20,287 nucleotides of DNA from a virus: positions 1 to 20,287 of IMG/VR virus record IMGVR_UViG_3300042326_000816; one strand, 5' to 3'. The first letter of the stretch is position 1; every line of letters begins with the position of its first letter. The notes under the pieces were generated by a model. The model was given only the letters and a program-made list of their open reading frames with translations. It had not been told where the DNA came from and did not search any database. The position numbers and the translations under genes are program-made. Shown here in pieces: positions 7,167 to 14,880 of the stretch.

Positions 7167-7174
7167 TATTTATA
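7167..7174 (-). promoter_or_regulatory. T4-like late promoter box for the minus-strand cluster
   Basis: Read on the minus strand the bases are TATAAATA followed by TT, a perfect match to the T4 late promoter box. The ATG of the GAF-like gene lies 10 bases downstream, so transcription beginning about 6 bases after the box would leave a leader of only about 5 bases. Confidence 0.75.
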
Positions 7175-7177
7175 TTC

Positions 7178-7205
7178 TTGACACTCCATTAAAAGGTGAT
7201 ATATT
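7178..7205 (+). promoter_or_regulatory. Sigma70-like promoter of the DUF1599-polymerase operon, leaderless geometry
   Basis: TTGACA at 7178-7183, a 16-base spacer and TATATT at 7200-7205. The ATG at 7212 begins 6 bases after the -10 box, at the expected transcription start. An AAGGTGAT at 7192-7199 lies in the promoter spacer and would not be in the RNA. The promoter is divergent from the late box at 7167-7174, only 3 bases away. Confidence 0.8.
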
Positions 7206-7211
7206 CATGAT

Positions 7212-7535
7212 ATGACTAGAGAAGAATTATTTGCATTGCACACAAAAATTTGCCAAGAAGCCAAGGAATTGATGGAAAAAAAGAACAATGACTATGCTTC
7301 TACTGCCGACCCATTCATGAATTTTCGTAGAGCAGAATATTTTGGGTTCTCAACAGCAGAACTGGGCGTTTTGATTAGGATAACTGATAAAATGTCTCGT
7401 ATTTCTACCTATCTAAATCAAGGAAAACTTTCACTTTCTAATGAAAGTGTTTATGATGCAATTGTTGACATAATTAACTACAGTGTTATACTTGCAGGTC
7501 TTCTAAAAGACAAGGAATCAAAGAACGCAAAATGA
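7212..7535 (+). CDS. DUF1599 (Nmad1-type), MazG-like all-alpha NTP pyrophosphatase homologue
   Basis: A 107-residue, helix-rich protein. Recognisable pieces are KKNNDYAS (23-30), RITDKMSRI (56-64) and ESVYDAIVDIINYSVI (78-93). Spaced acidic residues (E78, D82, D86) followed by NY match the DUF1599 / nucleotide-modification-associated domain 1 pattern. That family is related to the MazG/dUTPase-2 helical pyrophosphatases that hydrolyse (d)NTPs through Mg2+. It heads an operon with the DNA polymerase gene, whose ATG overlaps its stop (ATGA at 7532), which suggests a role in cleaning or balancing the nucleotide pool or handling modified nucleotides. The exact substrate cannot be read from the sequence. 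Confidence 0.75.
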   Translation: MTREELFALHTKICQEAKELMEKKNNDYASTADPFMNFRRAEYFGFSTAELGVLIRITDKMSRISTYLNQGKLSLSNESVYDAIVDIINYSVILAGLLKDKESKNAK

Positions 7536-10033
7536 AGTTTTATACTGCCTGCACACTAAAAGGCAATAAAATTTTGGTTCGTGGCTACAACAACGGAGTC
7601 AGGTTTACTGACTCTGTTGCTTTTAAACCATCTCTTTTTATTCGTTCAGAAAAAGATGGAAACTATAAAACTTTGAATGGTGTCAAAGTCAAGCGTATGA
7701 TATTTGATACGCTATATGACTGCAGAGAATTTTTGGATCAATATAGAGATCTGGAGGATTGCCCAATTTATGGCAATACAGACTTTATTACGCAATATCT
7801 TATGGAAAAATATCCAAGTGATATTGAGTATGATCTTTCAAAGATTAAAATTGCTTATCTGGACATTGAAACAGAGTCTGAGAATGGATTTCCAGATCTT
7901 GACAGCCCAAATGAACGCATTAATCTTGTAAGTATAAGAATTTCTAATGTTACCCATGTAATAAGTTTTACACCAATTACTTTGCCCGATTGCAAAGTTT
8001 ACATGGTTTCTTCCGAGAAAGAACTAATCAAAAAAATATTTGAAGTTCTTTGCAAGGAAGATGTTGATATTATTACAGGATGGAATATTAAATTGTTCGA
8101 TATGCCCTATATAATAGGTAGGGCAATACTTTATTACGATCAAAAAGAAATACAAAATTGGTTTCCGTTTGGTTTGATGAAAATGCGTGAAACTGATATT
8201 GGCGGGAAGAACTATAAAATTTATGAGTTTCCCGGTTATACGATATTGGATTACATGGATCTATACAAGAAGTTTTCTGGTACAAGTCAGGAAAGTTACG
8301 CTCTGCAAAACATTGCAAAGGTGGAACTAGATGCACAAAAACTGGATTACAGCGAGTATGGTTCACTTAGGGAGTTTTATAGGCAAAACTTTCAAAAGTT
8401 TGCGGAATATAACGTCCAAGATGCTGTCCTGGTTGAACGACTTGACGATAAGCTCAAACTAATCGACTTGGCAGTATCTATTGCTTATGAGGCAAAGATT
8501 ACATACGATACTGTTTTCTTTGCAACTCGTATCTGGGAAACAATTTGCTGTGACTATCTTGCTCAAAAAAATATTGTTCCACCACTAAAGCGTAGTTATG
8601 CAAAAGATGATCAATTTGTTGGGGCATATGTAAAAGAAGTTACTCCAGGATTCTATAAAAATGTTGTTAGCTTTGATGCTACAAGCCTGTACCCATCTAT
8701 TATAATGCAATGGAATATTTCTCCAGAAACATGCACAAAGAAAGATCTTTCTTTGAATGCTGATGATTTTTTGAGAAGTAACCGTAAAGATATACCTGAG
8801 CTTATTTCACAAGCTGAATCTATTAATTCGTGTCTTGCATGCAATGGCTCCATGTTTACTAAAGATATCAACGGATTTATACCGATACTAATTGAACGCA
8901 CATTCAATCAGCGTAAACAAGCTAAATCAAGGATGATTGAACTTGAAAAAGAATACGAACAGTCTAAAGAAGAAAAACTCCTACCTAAAATCGCCGCCCT
9001 CAAAATTCGGCAATCAGTTAAGAAAATTTTGGCTAACAGCCTTTACGGTTGTCTTGGCAACCCTGCTTTTGTTTACTCATCTCCTGAGTTGGCTACTGCA
9101 GTTACTGTCACGGGACAAGTCATTATCCGCAAAGCAGAAACCGCAATGAATGATTATATTCAAAGCCTGACAAAAAACGACAAAGATTATGTTATTGCCG
9201 TTGACACAGATTCTGTTTATTTAAATCTTGACGCCATTGTACACAAGATTTCAGAAAAAACAAAAATAGCAAATATTACTGATTTTATTAATCAAGTATG
9301 CGAACAAAAGATACAACCTGAATTTAAAAAAGAAATGGATCTATTGAGTCACGCTTTGGGTTGCTCTGAGAATAAGATTGTTTTTAAACGCGAGGCCATT
9401 GCTTCAGCTGGAATTTTTATTGCAAAAAAGCGATATGCTTTGTTAGTACAAGATTTAGAAGGAGTTCGTTTTAGCGAACCAAAATTAAAGATCATGGGTC
9501 TTGAAACTGCCCGTAGCAGCACACCAACAATTGTTAGAAATAAACTTAAAAACTGCATTAAATTAATTCTGACAAAAACTCCCGAGGAGTTGAGCAAATA
9601 CGTTGATGAGTTTTATGATGAATTTATGAAGCTTCCTATTGAGGATATCGCCGCTCCTCGCGGAGTTAAAGGAATAAACAAGTATAAGGATTCAAGTTCT
9701 ATTTACAAGACAGGTACTCCAATTGCAACTAAGGCAGCGTTATTGCACAATGCATTTGTAAATAAGTTGGATTTGAACAAAGAAGTTCAACCAATCAGAG
9801 AAAACGATAAGATTAAATTTGTATTTGTAAAAATACCAAACCCATATGGTGTTGCTGGAAAGGATGCTGTCATCGCTTTTATTGGAAAACCACCAAAAGA
9901 ATTTAATCTTGAAAAATACATCGATAGAAAAAAGCAATTTGAAAAAACATTTGAAGAACCCTTGGAGAATGTATTACAAGCAATTAATTGGAAATTAAAA
10001 GAAGAAGTGACACTTGAATCATTCTTTATTTGA
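7532..10033 (+). CDS. 43: Family B DNA polymerase, T4 gp43-like, with 3'-5' exonuclease
   Basis: The replicative polymerase, 833 residues (T4 gp43 is 898). The exonuclease motifs are present: Exo I AYLDIETES (D111, E113), Exo II NIKLFDMPY (N185, D190), Exo III YNVQD (Y293, D297). The polymerase motifs are Pol A SFDATSLYPSII (D382), Pol B KKILANSLYGCLGNP (498-511) and Pol C VIAVDTDSVYL (D558, D560). KKRYALLV follows, as expected in the palm/thumb boundary. All catalytic carboxylates are intact, so both activities should be present. The ATG overlaps the stop of the DUF1599 gene (ATGA), indicating translational coupling. The gene is AT-rich (18 G+C of 60 at 8041-8100). No intein or intron interrupts it. 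Confidence 0.96.
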   Translation: MKFYTACTLKGNKILVRGYNNGVRFTDSVAFKPSLFIRSEKDGNYKTLNGVKVKRMIFDTLYDCREFLDQYRDLEDCPIYGNTDFITQYLMEKYPSDIEYDLSKIKIAYLDIETESENGFPDLDSPNERINLVSIRISNVTHVISFTPITLPDCKVYMVSSEKELIKKIFEVLCKEDVDIITGWNIKLFDMPYIIGRAILYYDQKEIQNWFPFGLMKMRETDIGGKNYKIYEFPGYTILDYMDLYKKFSGTSQESYALQNIAKVELDAQKLDYSEYGSLREFYRQNFQKFAEYNVQDAVLVERLDDKLKLIDLAVSIAYEAKITYDTVFFATRIWETICCDYLAQKNIVPPLKRSYAKDDQFVGAYVKEVTPGFYKNVVSFDATSLYPSIIMQWNISPETCTKKDLSLNADDFLRSNRKDIPELISQAESINSCLACNGSMFTKDINGFIPILIERTFNQRKQAKSRMIELEKEYEQSKEEKLLPKIAALKIRQSVKKILANSLYGCLGNPAFVYSSPELATAVTVTGQVIIRKAETAMNDYIQSLTKNDKDYVIAVDTDSVYLNLDAIVHKISEKTKIANITDFINQVCEQKIQPEFKKEMDLLSHALGCSENKIVFKREAIASAGIFIAKKRYALLVQDLEGVRFSEPKLKIMGLETARSSTPTIVRNKLKNCIKLILTKTPEELSKYVDEFYDEFMKLPIEDIAAPRGVKGINKYKDSSSIYKTGTPIATKAALLHNAFVNKLDLNKEVQPIRENDKIKFVFVKIPNPYGVAGKDAVIAFIGKPPKEFNLEKYIDRKKQFEKTFEEPLENVLQAINWKLKEEVTLESFFI

Positions 10034-10041
10034 TGTATAAT
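10014..10041 (+). promoter_or_regulatory. Sigma70-like promoter of the small-gene/uvsX operon
   Basis: TTGAAT at 10014-10019 and a perfect TATAAT at 10036-10041 with a 16-base spacer, overlapping the 3' end of the polymerase gene. The predicted start near 10048 leaves a leader of about 13 bases containing only GGAA before the ATG at 10061, so this one is nearly but not fully leaderless. The -35 box is imperfect. Confidence 0.6.
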
Positions 10042-10060
10042 TAACTAGGAATATTAAGAA

Positions 10061-10321
10061 ATGGTAAAGAAATTTAAATCTAGATATGGTGATGAAAGAA
10101 TTCTCACAGCTCTTAAAGATGGACGTTACAGAGTCGAAGGTAGGACTCATTTTACTAGGCATGGGGATGGTCTATTTGATTTTGAAGGTGGGCCATGCTA
10201 TATCGTTGGCGATAGATTACTTGATCTTAAGCATCAACCTATAATTGAAAAAGTAGAAATTGATCAAAACGTAATTGACAAAGGCTACGCAGCTGTTATA
10301 TTGCATACTAGAAAGGCATAA
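10061..10321 (+). CDS. Hypothetical phage protein downstream of DNA polymerase
   Basis: An 86-residue protein that I do not recognise. It is basic at the N terminus (MVKKFKSRYGDERILTALKD) and otherwise mixed alpha/beta, with GRYRVEGRTHFTRHG and FDFEGGPCYIVGDRLL. There is no membrane segment and only one cysteine. It is the first gene after the promoter at 10014-10041, with a TAGGA 10 bases upstream of the ATG, and it starts a run of three small genes leading to uvsX. That placement suggests an early accessory to replication or a host-takeover protein; nothing in the sequence decides between them. Confidence 0.65.
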   Translation: MVKKFKSRYGDERILTALKDGRYRVEGRTHFTRHGDGLFDFEGGPCYIVGDRLLDLKHQPIIEKVEIDQNVIDKGYAAVILHTRKA

Positions 10322-10322
10322 A

Positions 10323-10526
10323 ATGATTAAAGAACTTGGTAAACTGTGTGGACGAGTTTTTAACATGATTAAGCGTAATTTTAAAATGGGAGAGTGGGTG
10401 GAAAGAATTACCGCTGTTATGATGGGCGCGGTTACACTACTTTCTTTTGGAATAATGGGATGGGAATTTGGACTGATAATGTTGCTCATAGCGCTTATCG
10501 ATCCCCGTTGGTTTGATGAGAAATAA
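10323..10526 (+). CDS. Small protein with two predicted membrane segments
   Basis: A 67-residue protein. The ATG at 10323, one base after the preceding stop and 6 bases after AGAAAGG, is preferred; an in-frame ATG at 10275 lies inside the previous gene. The N-terminal 25 residues are basic and amphipathic (MIKELGKLCGRVFNMIKRNF), followed by ITAVMMGAVTLLSFGIMGWE and FGLIMLLIALID, a hydrophobic hairpin or one long membrane segment, and a short charged end (PRWFDEK). A small inner-membrane protein in an early operon could act on the host envelope or anchor a replication component; the role is unknown. Confidence 0.65.
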   Translation: MIKELGKLCGRVFNMIKRNFKMGEWVERITAVMMGAVTLLSFGIMGWEFGLIMLLIALIDPRWFDEK

Positions 10527-10527
10527 A

Positions 10528-10893
10528 ATGGCTAAGAAAAAAATTAGAAAAAACAGCAAACTGATTCGCTACAATCAATACTACCAAATTCCACAGGAAT
10601 CATTGCAAGAGTTGAAGGAGCGTATTTCAGGGATGCCAGTACATATGCTACTTACGGAGCATCAAACGCTCTCTGAGTATTATGGTACTCTACAGAAAAA
10701 AAATAAAGATTGGTTTTCGGGACCAACGATGTGTGTTTTTGACAAGTTAATGGCTGTCAGGGACAGAATCATGCATATTGTGCATTCCTTGCAAGATCAC
10801 CTTTCTATGGCAGAATATCAAACAGACGAAGCCTATCGGACAATAGAAAAGAAAGAAAAAAATGTCGAAGTATCTAAAAAATCTATTAAGTAA
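10528..10893 (+). CDS. Hypothetical helical protein upstream of uvsX
   Basis: A 121-residue protein of unknown function. The ATG at 10528 (MAKKKIRKNSK) is chosen; in-frame TTG 10513 and ATG 10516 lie further inside the previous gene. The N terminus is strongly basic, and the rest is predicted helical with a Met/His-rich middle (VHMLLTEHQTLSEYYGTLQK, DKLMAVRDRIMHIVHSLQDH) and a Lys/Glu-rich end. The 3' end overlaps uvsX by 32 bases, which suggests coupled translation with the recombinase. No zinc, nucleotide-binding or membrane motif is visible. Confidence 0.6.
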   Translation: MAKKKIRKNSKLIRYNQYYQIPQESLQELKERISGMPVHMLLTEHQTLSEYYGTLQKKNKDWFSGPTMCVFDKLMAVRDRIMHIVHSLQDHLSMAEYQTDEAYRTIEKKEKNVEVSKKSIK

Positions 10894-11890
10894 AGTAAAT
10901 AATCCAGACGCCACAATTGTTGCCGAGGGTATTGAAGGAGCAGATGTAACCGGTTATATTGATACCGGTTCATATGTTTTGAATGCTCTTCTTTCTGGAT
11001 CAATTTATGGTGGTCTTCCAAACAATAAGATCTCTTGTTTAGCAGGAGATCCAGCAACGGGAAAGACTTTCTATGCCATTGGCATCGCAGGTCAGTTTTT
11101 AAAGGATCATAAAGATGGTGTTGTGATTTATTTTGATACCGAACAGGCAGTGACATCAGATATGTTCACTGCCCGTGGTGTTGATCCTGAGCGCGTAGCA
11201 GTCATTCCCGTTGCTACAATCGAAGAGTTTAAGACACAAGCCCTCAAGATTGTCAATGATATTATTGAGCAGCCGGAAGACGAGCGTAAGCCCGTCTTTA
11301 TGATCTTGGATTCACTTGGCATGTTGTCAACAGAGAAAGAAATGAATGACTCTGCTGAAGGTAAAAATGTTCGTGACATGACAAAGGCACAGCAAACTAA
11401 GGCAACATTTAGAGTTCTTACTCTTAAACTTGGCAAAGCAAAAATTCCAATGCTGTTAACTAATCACACTTATCAGGTAATTGGTGCATATGTTCCAACT
11501 AAAGAGCTTGGCGGTGGTATTGGTTTGAAGTATGCAGCAAGTAACATTTTAACTCTCTCCAAGAGTAAAGATAAAACAGACGAGGGAGTAGTTGGAAACT
11601 TTATCAAATGTACTAACTACAAGAATCGTTTTGTAAAAGAAAACATGCAAGTTGAAACTAGATTAAATTATAAATCTGGTTTGAGTAGATACTATGGTTT
11701 GACAGATTTGGCTTTAAAGTATGGAATTTTTAAAAAGGTTTCTACCCGTATTGAATTGCAAGATGGATCTAAGGTATTTGAAAAAAATATTGACGAAGAA
11801 CCAGAAAAATATTTTACAAAAGATATTCTAGATAAATTAGATATAGCAATCCAAAAGGATTTTAAATATGGACAAGATTCCAGCGTATAA
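10862..11890 (+). CDS. uvsX: UvsX-like RecA-family recombinase
   Basis: An ATP-dependent strand-exchange protein for recombination-dependent replication and repair, 342 residues. Walker A is GDPATGKT (62-69), the conserved FDTEQA carries the probable catalytic Glu94, and Walker B is VFMILDS (145-151, Asp150). Loop-region residues follow (NHTYQVIGAYVPTKELGGGI), and the N-terminal helix MSKYLKNLLSKV is of the UvsX/RecA polymerisation type. A purine-rich stretch (GAAAGAAAAA) directly before the ATG may act as a weak ribosome site; the gene starts inside the previous one. The first two thirds are GC-richer (31 of 60 at 11161-11220) than the last third (16 of 60 at 11641-11700). The next gene starts 23 bases before its end. 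Confidence 0.93.
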   Translation: MSKYLKNLLSKVNNPDATIVAEGIEGADVTGYIDTGSYVLNALLSGSIYGGLPNNKISCLAGDPATGKTFYAIGIAGQFLKDHKDGVVIYFDTEQAVTSDMFTARGVDPERVAVIPVATIEEFKTQALKIVNDIIEQPEDERKPVFMILDSLGMLSTEKEMNDSAEGKNVRDMTKAQQTKATFRVLTLKLGKAKIPMLLTNHTYQVIGAYVPTKELGGGIGLKYAASNILTLSKSKDKTDEGVVGNFIKCTNYKNRFVKENMQVETRLNYKSGLSRYYGLTDLALKYGIFKKVSTRIELQDGSKVFEKNIDEEPEKYFTKDILDKLDIAIQKDFKYGQDSSV

Positions 11891-12179
11891 ATTTTGTGAA
11901 GAACTATTTCAAGGTTCTGATACTTGCCCAATTCAAATAATGGAAGGCAAGTATAAAGATATTATCTTTAAATATGGCAAAATTAGTGTAAAAGAAACAG
12001 AAGATGAAAATCTATCCGTTACTATGGACATCACAACGATAAGTGCGCCAGAAAACTTTAATCAAGAAGAAGAAGAATTTACAAATATTGCTGGTAATAT
12101 TTTTGTTGATATTTTTGAAAAAAATATAGTAACAACAAAAGAACCAGTAGATCTTGAAGACGATGTTCATCAAGATTAA
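11868..12179 (+). CDS. Small acidic phage protein between uvsX and helicase
   Basis: A 103-residue acidic protein. The ATG at 11868 overlaps the end of uvsX by 23 bases and is preceded by AAAAGGAT with 8 bases spacing. The sequence has a strand-rich N-terminal half (YKDIIFKYGKISVKE, ENLSVTMDITTIS) and a Glu/Asp-rich second half (NQEEEEFTNIAGNIFVDIF). Small genes in this position between uvsX and the gene 41-type helicase are common in T4-like marine phages. A role as a helicase or recombinase accessory is inferred from position only. Confidence 0.7.
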   Translation: MDKIPAYKFCEELFQGSDTCPIQIMEGKYKDIIFKYGKISVKETEDENLSVTMDITTISAPENFNQEEEEFTNIAGNIFVDIFEKNIVTTKEPVDLEDDVHQD

Positions 12180-12182
12180 TTG

Positions 12183-12210
12183 TGGACAATTAGTAACTAC
12201 AACTTATACT
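12183..12210 (+). promoter_or_regulatory. Sigma70-like promoter of the helicase operon, leaderless geometry
   Basis: TGGACA at 12183-12188 (5 of 6 to consensus), a 16-base spacer and TATACT at 12205-12210. The helicase ATG at 12217 begins 6 bases after the -10 box, the same geometry as at 4673-4707 and 7178-7212. No Shine-Dalgarno precedes the ATG. Confidence 0.75.
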
Positions 12211-12216
12211 TAATAC

Positions 12217-13632
12217 ATGGAAACAGTAATCCTAAAAAACTTGGTACTCAATGAAGAGTACGCAAGAAAAGTCGTACCATTTCTCCAAGAAGAATACTTT
12301 CACGACAAATGTGAAAAAACAGTATTCAATATTGTTGGAAAATTTATTCTTAAGTACAATAACATCCCAACAAAAGATGCGATACTAATTTCATTGGAAA
12401 ATGAAAAGGCTCTAGGGGAGACAGAATTTAAACGTTGCGTATCTATTGCCGAGGAAATGTACAAAGAGGGTGAAAAGTCAGATACAGTATGGCTTGTAGA
12501 AAATACTGAAAAGTTTTGCAAAGAAAAGGCCATATACAATGGTATCATGGAATCCATTGGTATTATTGAAGGCAAGGATAAAGAAAAAACCCAAAACATT
12601 ATTCCAGAAATTATGACTAAGGCTCTTTCTGTGTCATTTGACACAAGAGTTGGTCACGATTTCCTTGAAGACGTGGATGAGCGGTATGAGTATTATCATA
12701 GAGTGGAAGAGAAGGTTCCATTTGATTTGGAAATGTTTAATATCATTACTAGAGGTGGAACCAGAAAGAAAACACTCAATGTAGTCATGGCAGCTTCTGG
12801 TGTTGGTAAGAGTGCATTTCTTTGCCATCATGCAGCAGCTTGTTTGTCACAGAATCTAAACGTTCTCTACATTACCTTGGAAATGGCAGAAGAAGAGATT
12901 GCTAAAAGAATCGATGCTAATCTTTTGGACACAGATATGCATGTTCTTGAGCAGATGCCTCTTATGCAGTATGAGAGCAAGTTAGAAAATTTAAAGAAGA
13001 CTTGCAGAGGAAAATTAATTATTAAAGAATATCCAACCGCTGCAGCAAACGTAACACATTTTAAGAATCTTCTTGAAGAACTAAAAATTAAAAAGAAGTT
13101 TATTCCAGATGTTATCTTTGTAGATTATTTGAACATTTGTTCTTGCGCAAGATTTAAATTGGGTAACGGAATGAATAGTTATACCTATGTCAAGGGAATC
13201 GCAGAAGAATTAAGAGGCTTGGCAAAGCAGTTTAACATTCCTCTTTGGACTGCGACACAGGTAAACCGCGAAGGTGCAAAGAGTAGTGACATGGAAATGA
13301 CAGACACATCTGAAAGTTTTGGTCTACCACAAACTGCAGATTTCTTTTTTGCTCTAATTGAAAATGAAGAATTGGCTACGGCAAATCAGATTATGGTCAA
13401 GCAGTTGAAGAACCGAGGAAACGATCTTACAAAAAATAGAAAGTTTCTTCTAGGTGTCAATAAGTCTAAGATGAAATTTTTTGACGTTGATAATAGCAAT
13501 AATAATTTGATTAACGCAAATAATACAGATGAAGAGGGATTTGGCTCCGGATCAGATGGTAAAGCATTCGATCCACAATTTGGAAAGAAGAAGAACAAGG
13601 CCATCAACTGGACCTTCGAAGGCGCTAAATAA
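12217..13632 (+). CDS. 41: DnaB-like replicative DNA helicase, T4 gp41-type
   Basis: A hexameric 5'-3' helicase that unwinds the fork ahead of the polymerase and recruits the primase, 471 residues. The N-terminal helical domain (1-140) is followed by the RecA-like motor: Walker A AASGVGKSAF (192-201), LYITLEMAEEEIAKR (motif H1a region, 217-231), Walker B VIFVDYLN (299-306, Asp303), and LWTATQVNREG (the sensor loop with Gln). The C-terminal tail is Asn/Gly-rich, then basic (FGKKKNKAINWTFEGAK). It is first in a tight operon: its stop overlaps the primase start (TAATG at 13632). The mRNA from the promoter at 12183-12210 would begin at its ATG. Confidence 0.94.
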   Translation: METVILKNLVLNEEYARKVVPFLQEEYFHDKCEKTVFNIVGKFILKYNNIPTKDAILISLENEKALGETEFKRCVSIAEEMYKEGEKSDTVWLVENTEKFCKEKAIYNGIMESIGIIEGKDKEKTQNIIPEIMTKALSVSFDTRVGHDFLEDVDERYEYYHRVEEKVPFDLEMFNIITRGGTRKKTLNVVMAASGVGKSAFLCHHAAACLSQNLNVLYITLEMAEEEIAKRIDANLLDTDMHVLEQMPLMQYESKLENLKKTCRGKLIIKEYPTAAANVTHFKNLLEELKIKKKFIPDVIFVDYLNICSCARFKLGNGMNSYTYVKGIAEELRGLAKQFNIPLWTATQVNREGAKSSDMEMTDTSESFGLPQTADFFFALIENEELATANQIMVKQLKNRGNDLTKNRKFLLGVNKSKMKFFDVDNSNNNLINANNTDEEGFGSGSDGKAFDPQFGKKKNKAINWTFEGAK

Positions 13633-14642
13633 TGTTGTATATTGACAAGAAGTATGTGAATCTCCTCTCAGGTACACTTGAAAAGTTTAAGTGGAAAAAA
13701 GATTCACTAGCCACATGCAGATGTTTTAAGTGTGGCGACTCAAAGAAGAATAAGTCCAAGACAAGGGGATACTTTTTTGAGCATAAAGGAAATTATGTTT
13801 ATAAATGTCACAACTGCGGCTTTGCTTGCAACTTATATTCTGTACTTGAAAGTATCAGCCCATCTCTTTGCAAAGAATATGCATTTGAAGTTTTTAAAGA
13901 AAAAAATCCAGAACCAATCTTTACACCAAAAGAAGAAAAACGTGTTCCAATATTCACTGACCTTGGAACGCGGCTTGACTTGCTGAATGAAGATCACAAG
14001 GCGGTACAATATGTTAAATCTAGACAAATACCGAAAGAAAAATATAGCAACTTTTATTACAGCAGTGATTTTAGTAAAATCATGCAATCTTTTGAAAGAA
14101 CTGGATCTAAAGAAGCCAGACTCGTCATTCCGTTCTATGACGAGATGGGCTCACTTATTGGCGTACAAGGACGTATATTCGACCAAACAGAAAAGTATGC
14201 AAAAAGTAACAAAGAAAATGAAAAAATTCGCTACATTACTCTCAAAAAAGAAGGGCAAGAAAGGCTCTGGTACGGATTACAAGACGTAAATCCAAATGAA
14301 ACAATTTACGTAACAGAGGGACCAATTGATTCAATGTTTATTCCAAACGCACTTGCAATGCAGGGTGCAGGATGGCTGGATAAACTTCCTGAAAAAATTG
14401 AAAAATCCAAAGTTGTTTTTATTTTTGATAATGAACCAAGAAACGCAGAAATAGTTTCTTTGATTGGTAAATATATTGATGCTGGCAGAAATGTTGTGAT
14501 CTGGCCCGAAGAGATAAATAAAAAAGATATAAACGATATGATTCTTGCTTATGGATACAATACCACGATTAAACTTATTATTAATAATGTTTATTCTGGA
14601 CTAAAAGCAAAAATGAAGTATACTTACTGGAAGAAGGTTTAA
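13632..14642 (+). CDS. 61: DNA primase with zinc finger and TOPRIM domain, T4 gp61-type
   Basis: Synthesises RNA primers for lagging-strand replication, 336 residues. The N-terminal zinc ribbon has C31/C34 and C59/C62 (CFKCGDSKKN ... YKCHNCGF) and contacts template DNA. A linker (80-160) leads to the catalytic core: RLVIPFYDEMGSLIGVQGRI (163-182), the TOPRIM glutamate in IYVTEGPIDSMF (225-236, Glu229), and the metal-binding FIFDNE (263-268, Asp266) followed by NKKDINDMI. It is the partner of the helicase encoded just upstream with a one-base coupled overlap (TAATG). All expected ligands are present. Confidence 0.92.
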   Translation: MLYIDKKYVNLLSGTLEKFKWKKDSLATCRCFKCGDSKKNKSKTRGYFFEHKGNYVYKCHNCGFACNLYSVLESISPSLCKEYAFEVFKEKNPEPIFTPKEEKRVPIFTDLGTRLDLLNEDHKAVQYVKSRQIPKEKYSNFYYSSDFSKIMQSFERTGSKEARLVIPFYDEMGSLIGVQGRIFDQTEKYAKSNKENEKIRYITLKKEGQERLWYGLQDVNPNETIYVTEGPIDSMFIPNALAMQGAGWLDKLPEKIEKSKVVFIFDNEPRNAEIVSLIGKYIDAGRNVVIWPEEINKKDINDMILAYGYNTTIKLIINNVYSGLKAKMKYTYWKKV

Positions 14643-14643
14643 A

Positions 14644-14880
14644 ATGAATAATGATAATGAAGATATATCTGATGAAGATATGGAAAAAGCAAGCCAAGCC
14701 TACCTAACATTTGTTTATAGATTTGGTGAATATGTAAAAGAGATGGACCCGCAGCTTTGGAATAAAGCAAGAGAATATGCTGCCGATTTTACAAAGATTC
14801 CCGGTGTAAAGGTTGAACTTGTAGATAATGATGAGGAAGAAAATGACAGAGATGCCGAACATAAAAATGGCGCAGACTAA
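14644..14880 (+). CDS. Small acidic hypothetical protein between primase and thyX
   Basis: A 78-residue, strongly acidic protein starting 1 base after the primase stop and overlapping the thyX start by 38 bases. Both ends are Asp/Glu/Asn-rich (MNNDNEDISDEDMEKASQAY; VDNDEEENDRDAEHKNGAD) around a helical middle (LTFVYRFGEYVKEMDPQLWN). Its GATGAGGAAG stretch doubles as the ribosome site of thyX. No known motif; it could be a DNA mimic or a small adaptor, but acidity alone does not show that. Confidence 0.65.
   Translation: MNNDNEDISDEDMEKASQAYLTFVYRFGEYVKEMDPQLWNKAREYAADFTKIPGVKVELVDNDEEENDRDAEHKNGAD

Noticed and set aside
7207-7214. ATG at 7207 as the start after the AAGGTGAT stretch
   Set aside because: It reads ATG-ATA-TGA and stops at once; the true frame starts at 7212.
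12300-12644. 114-codon minus-strand frame inside the helicase gene
   Set aside because: It lies wholly inside a gene with complete helicase motifs, and no promoter or ribosome site is evident for it.
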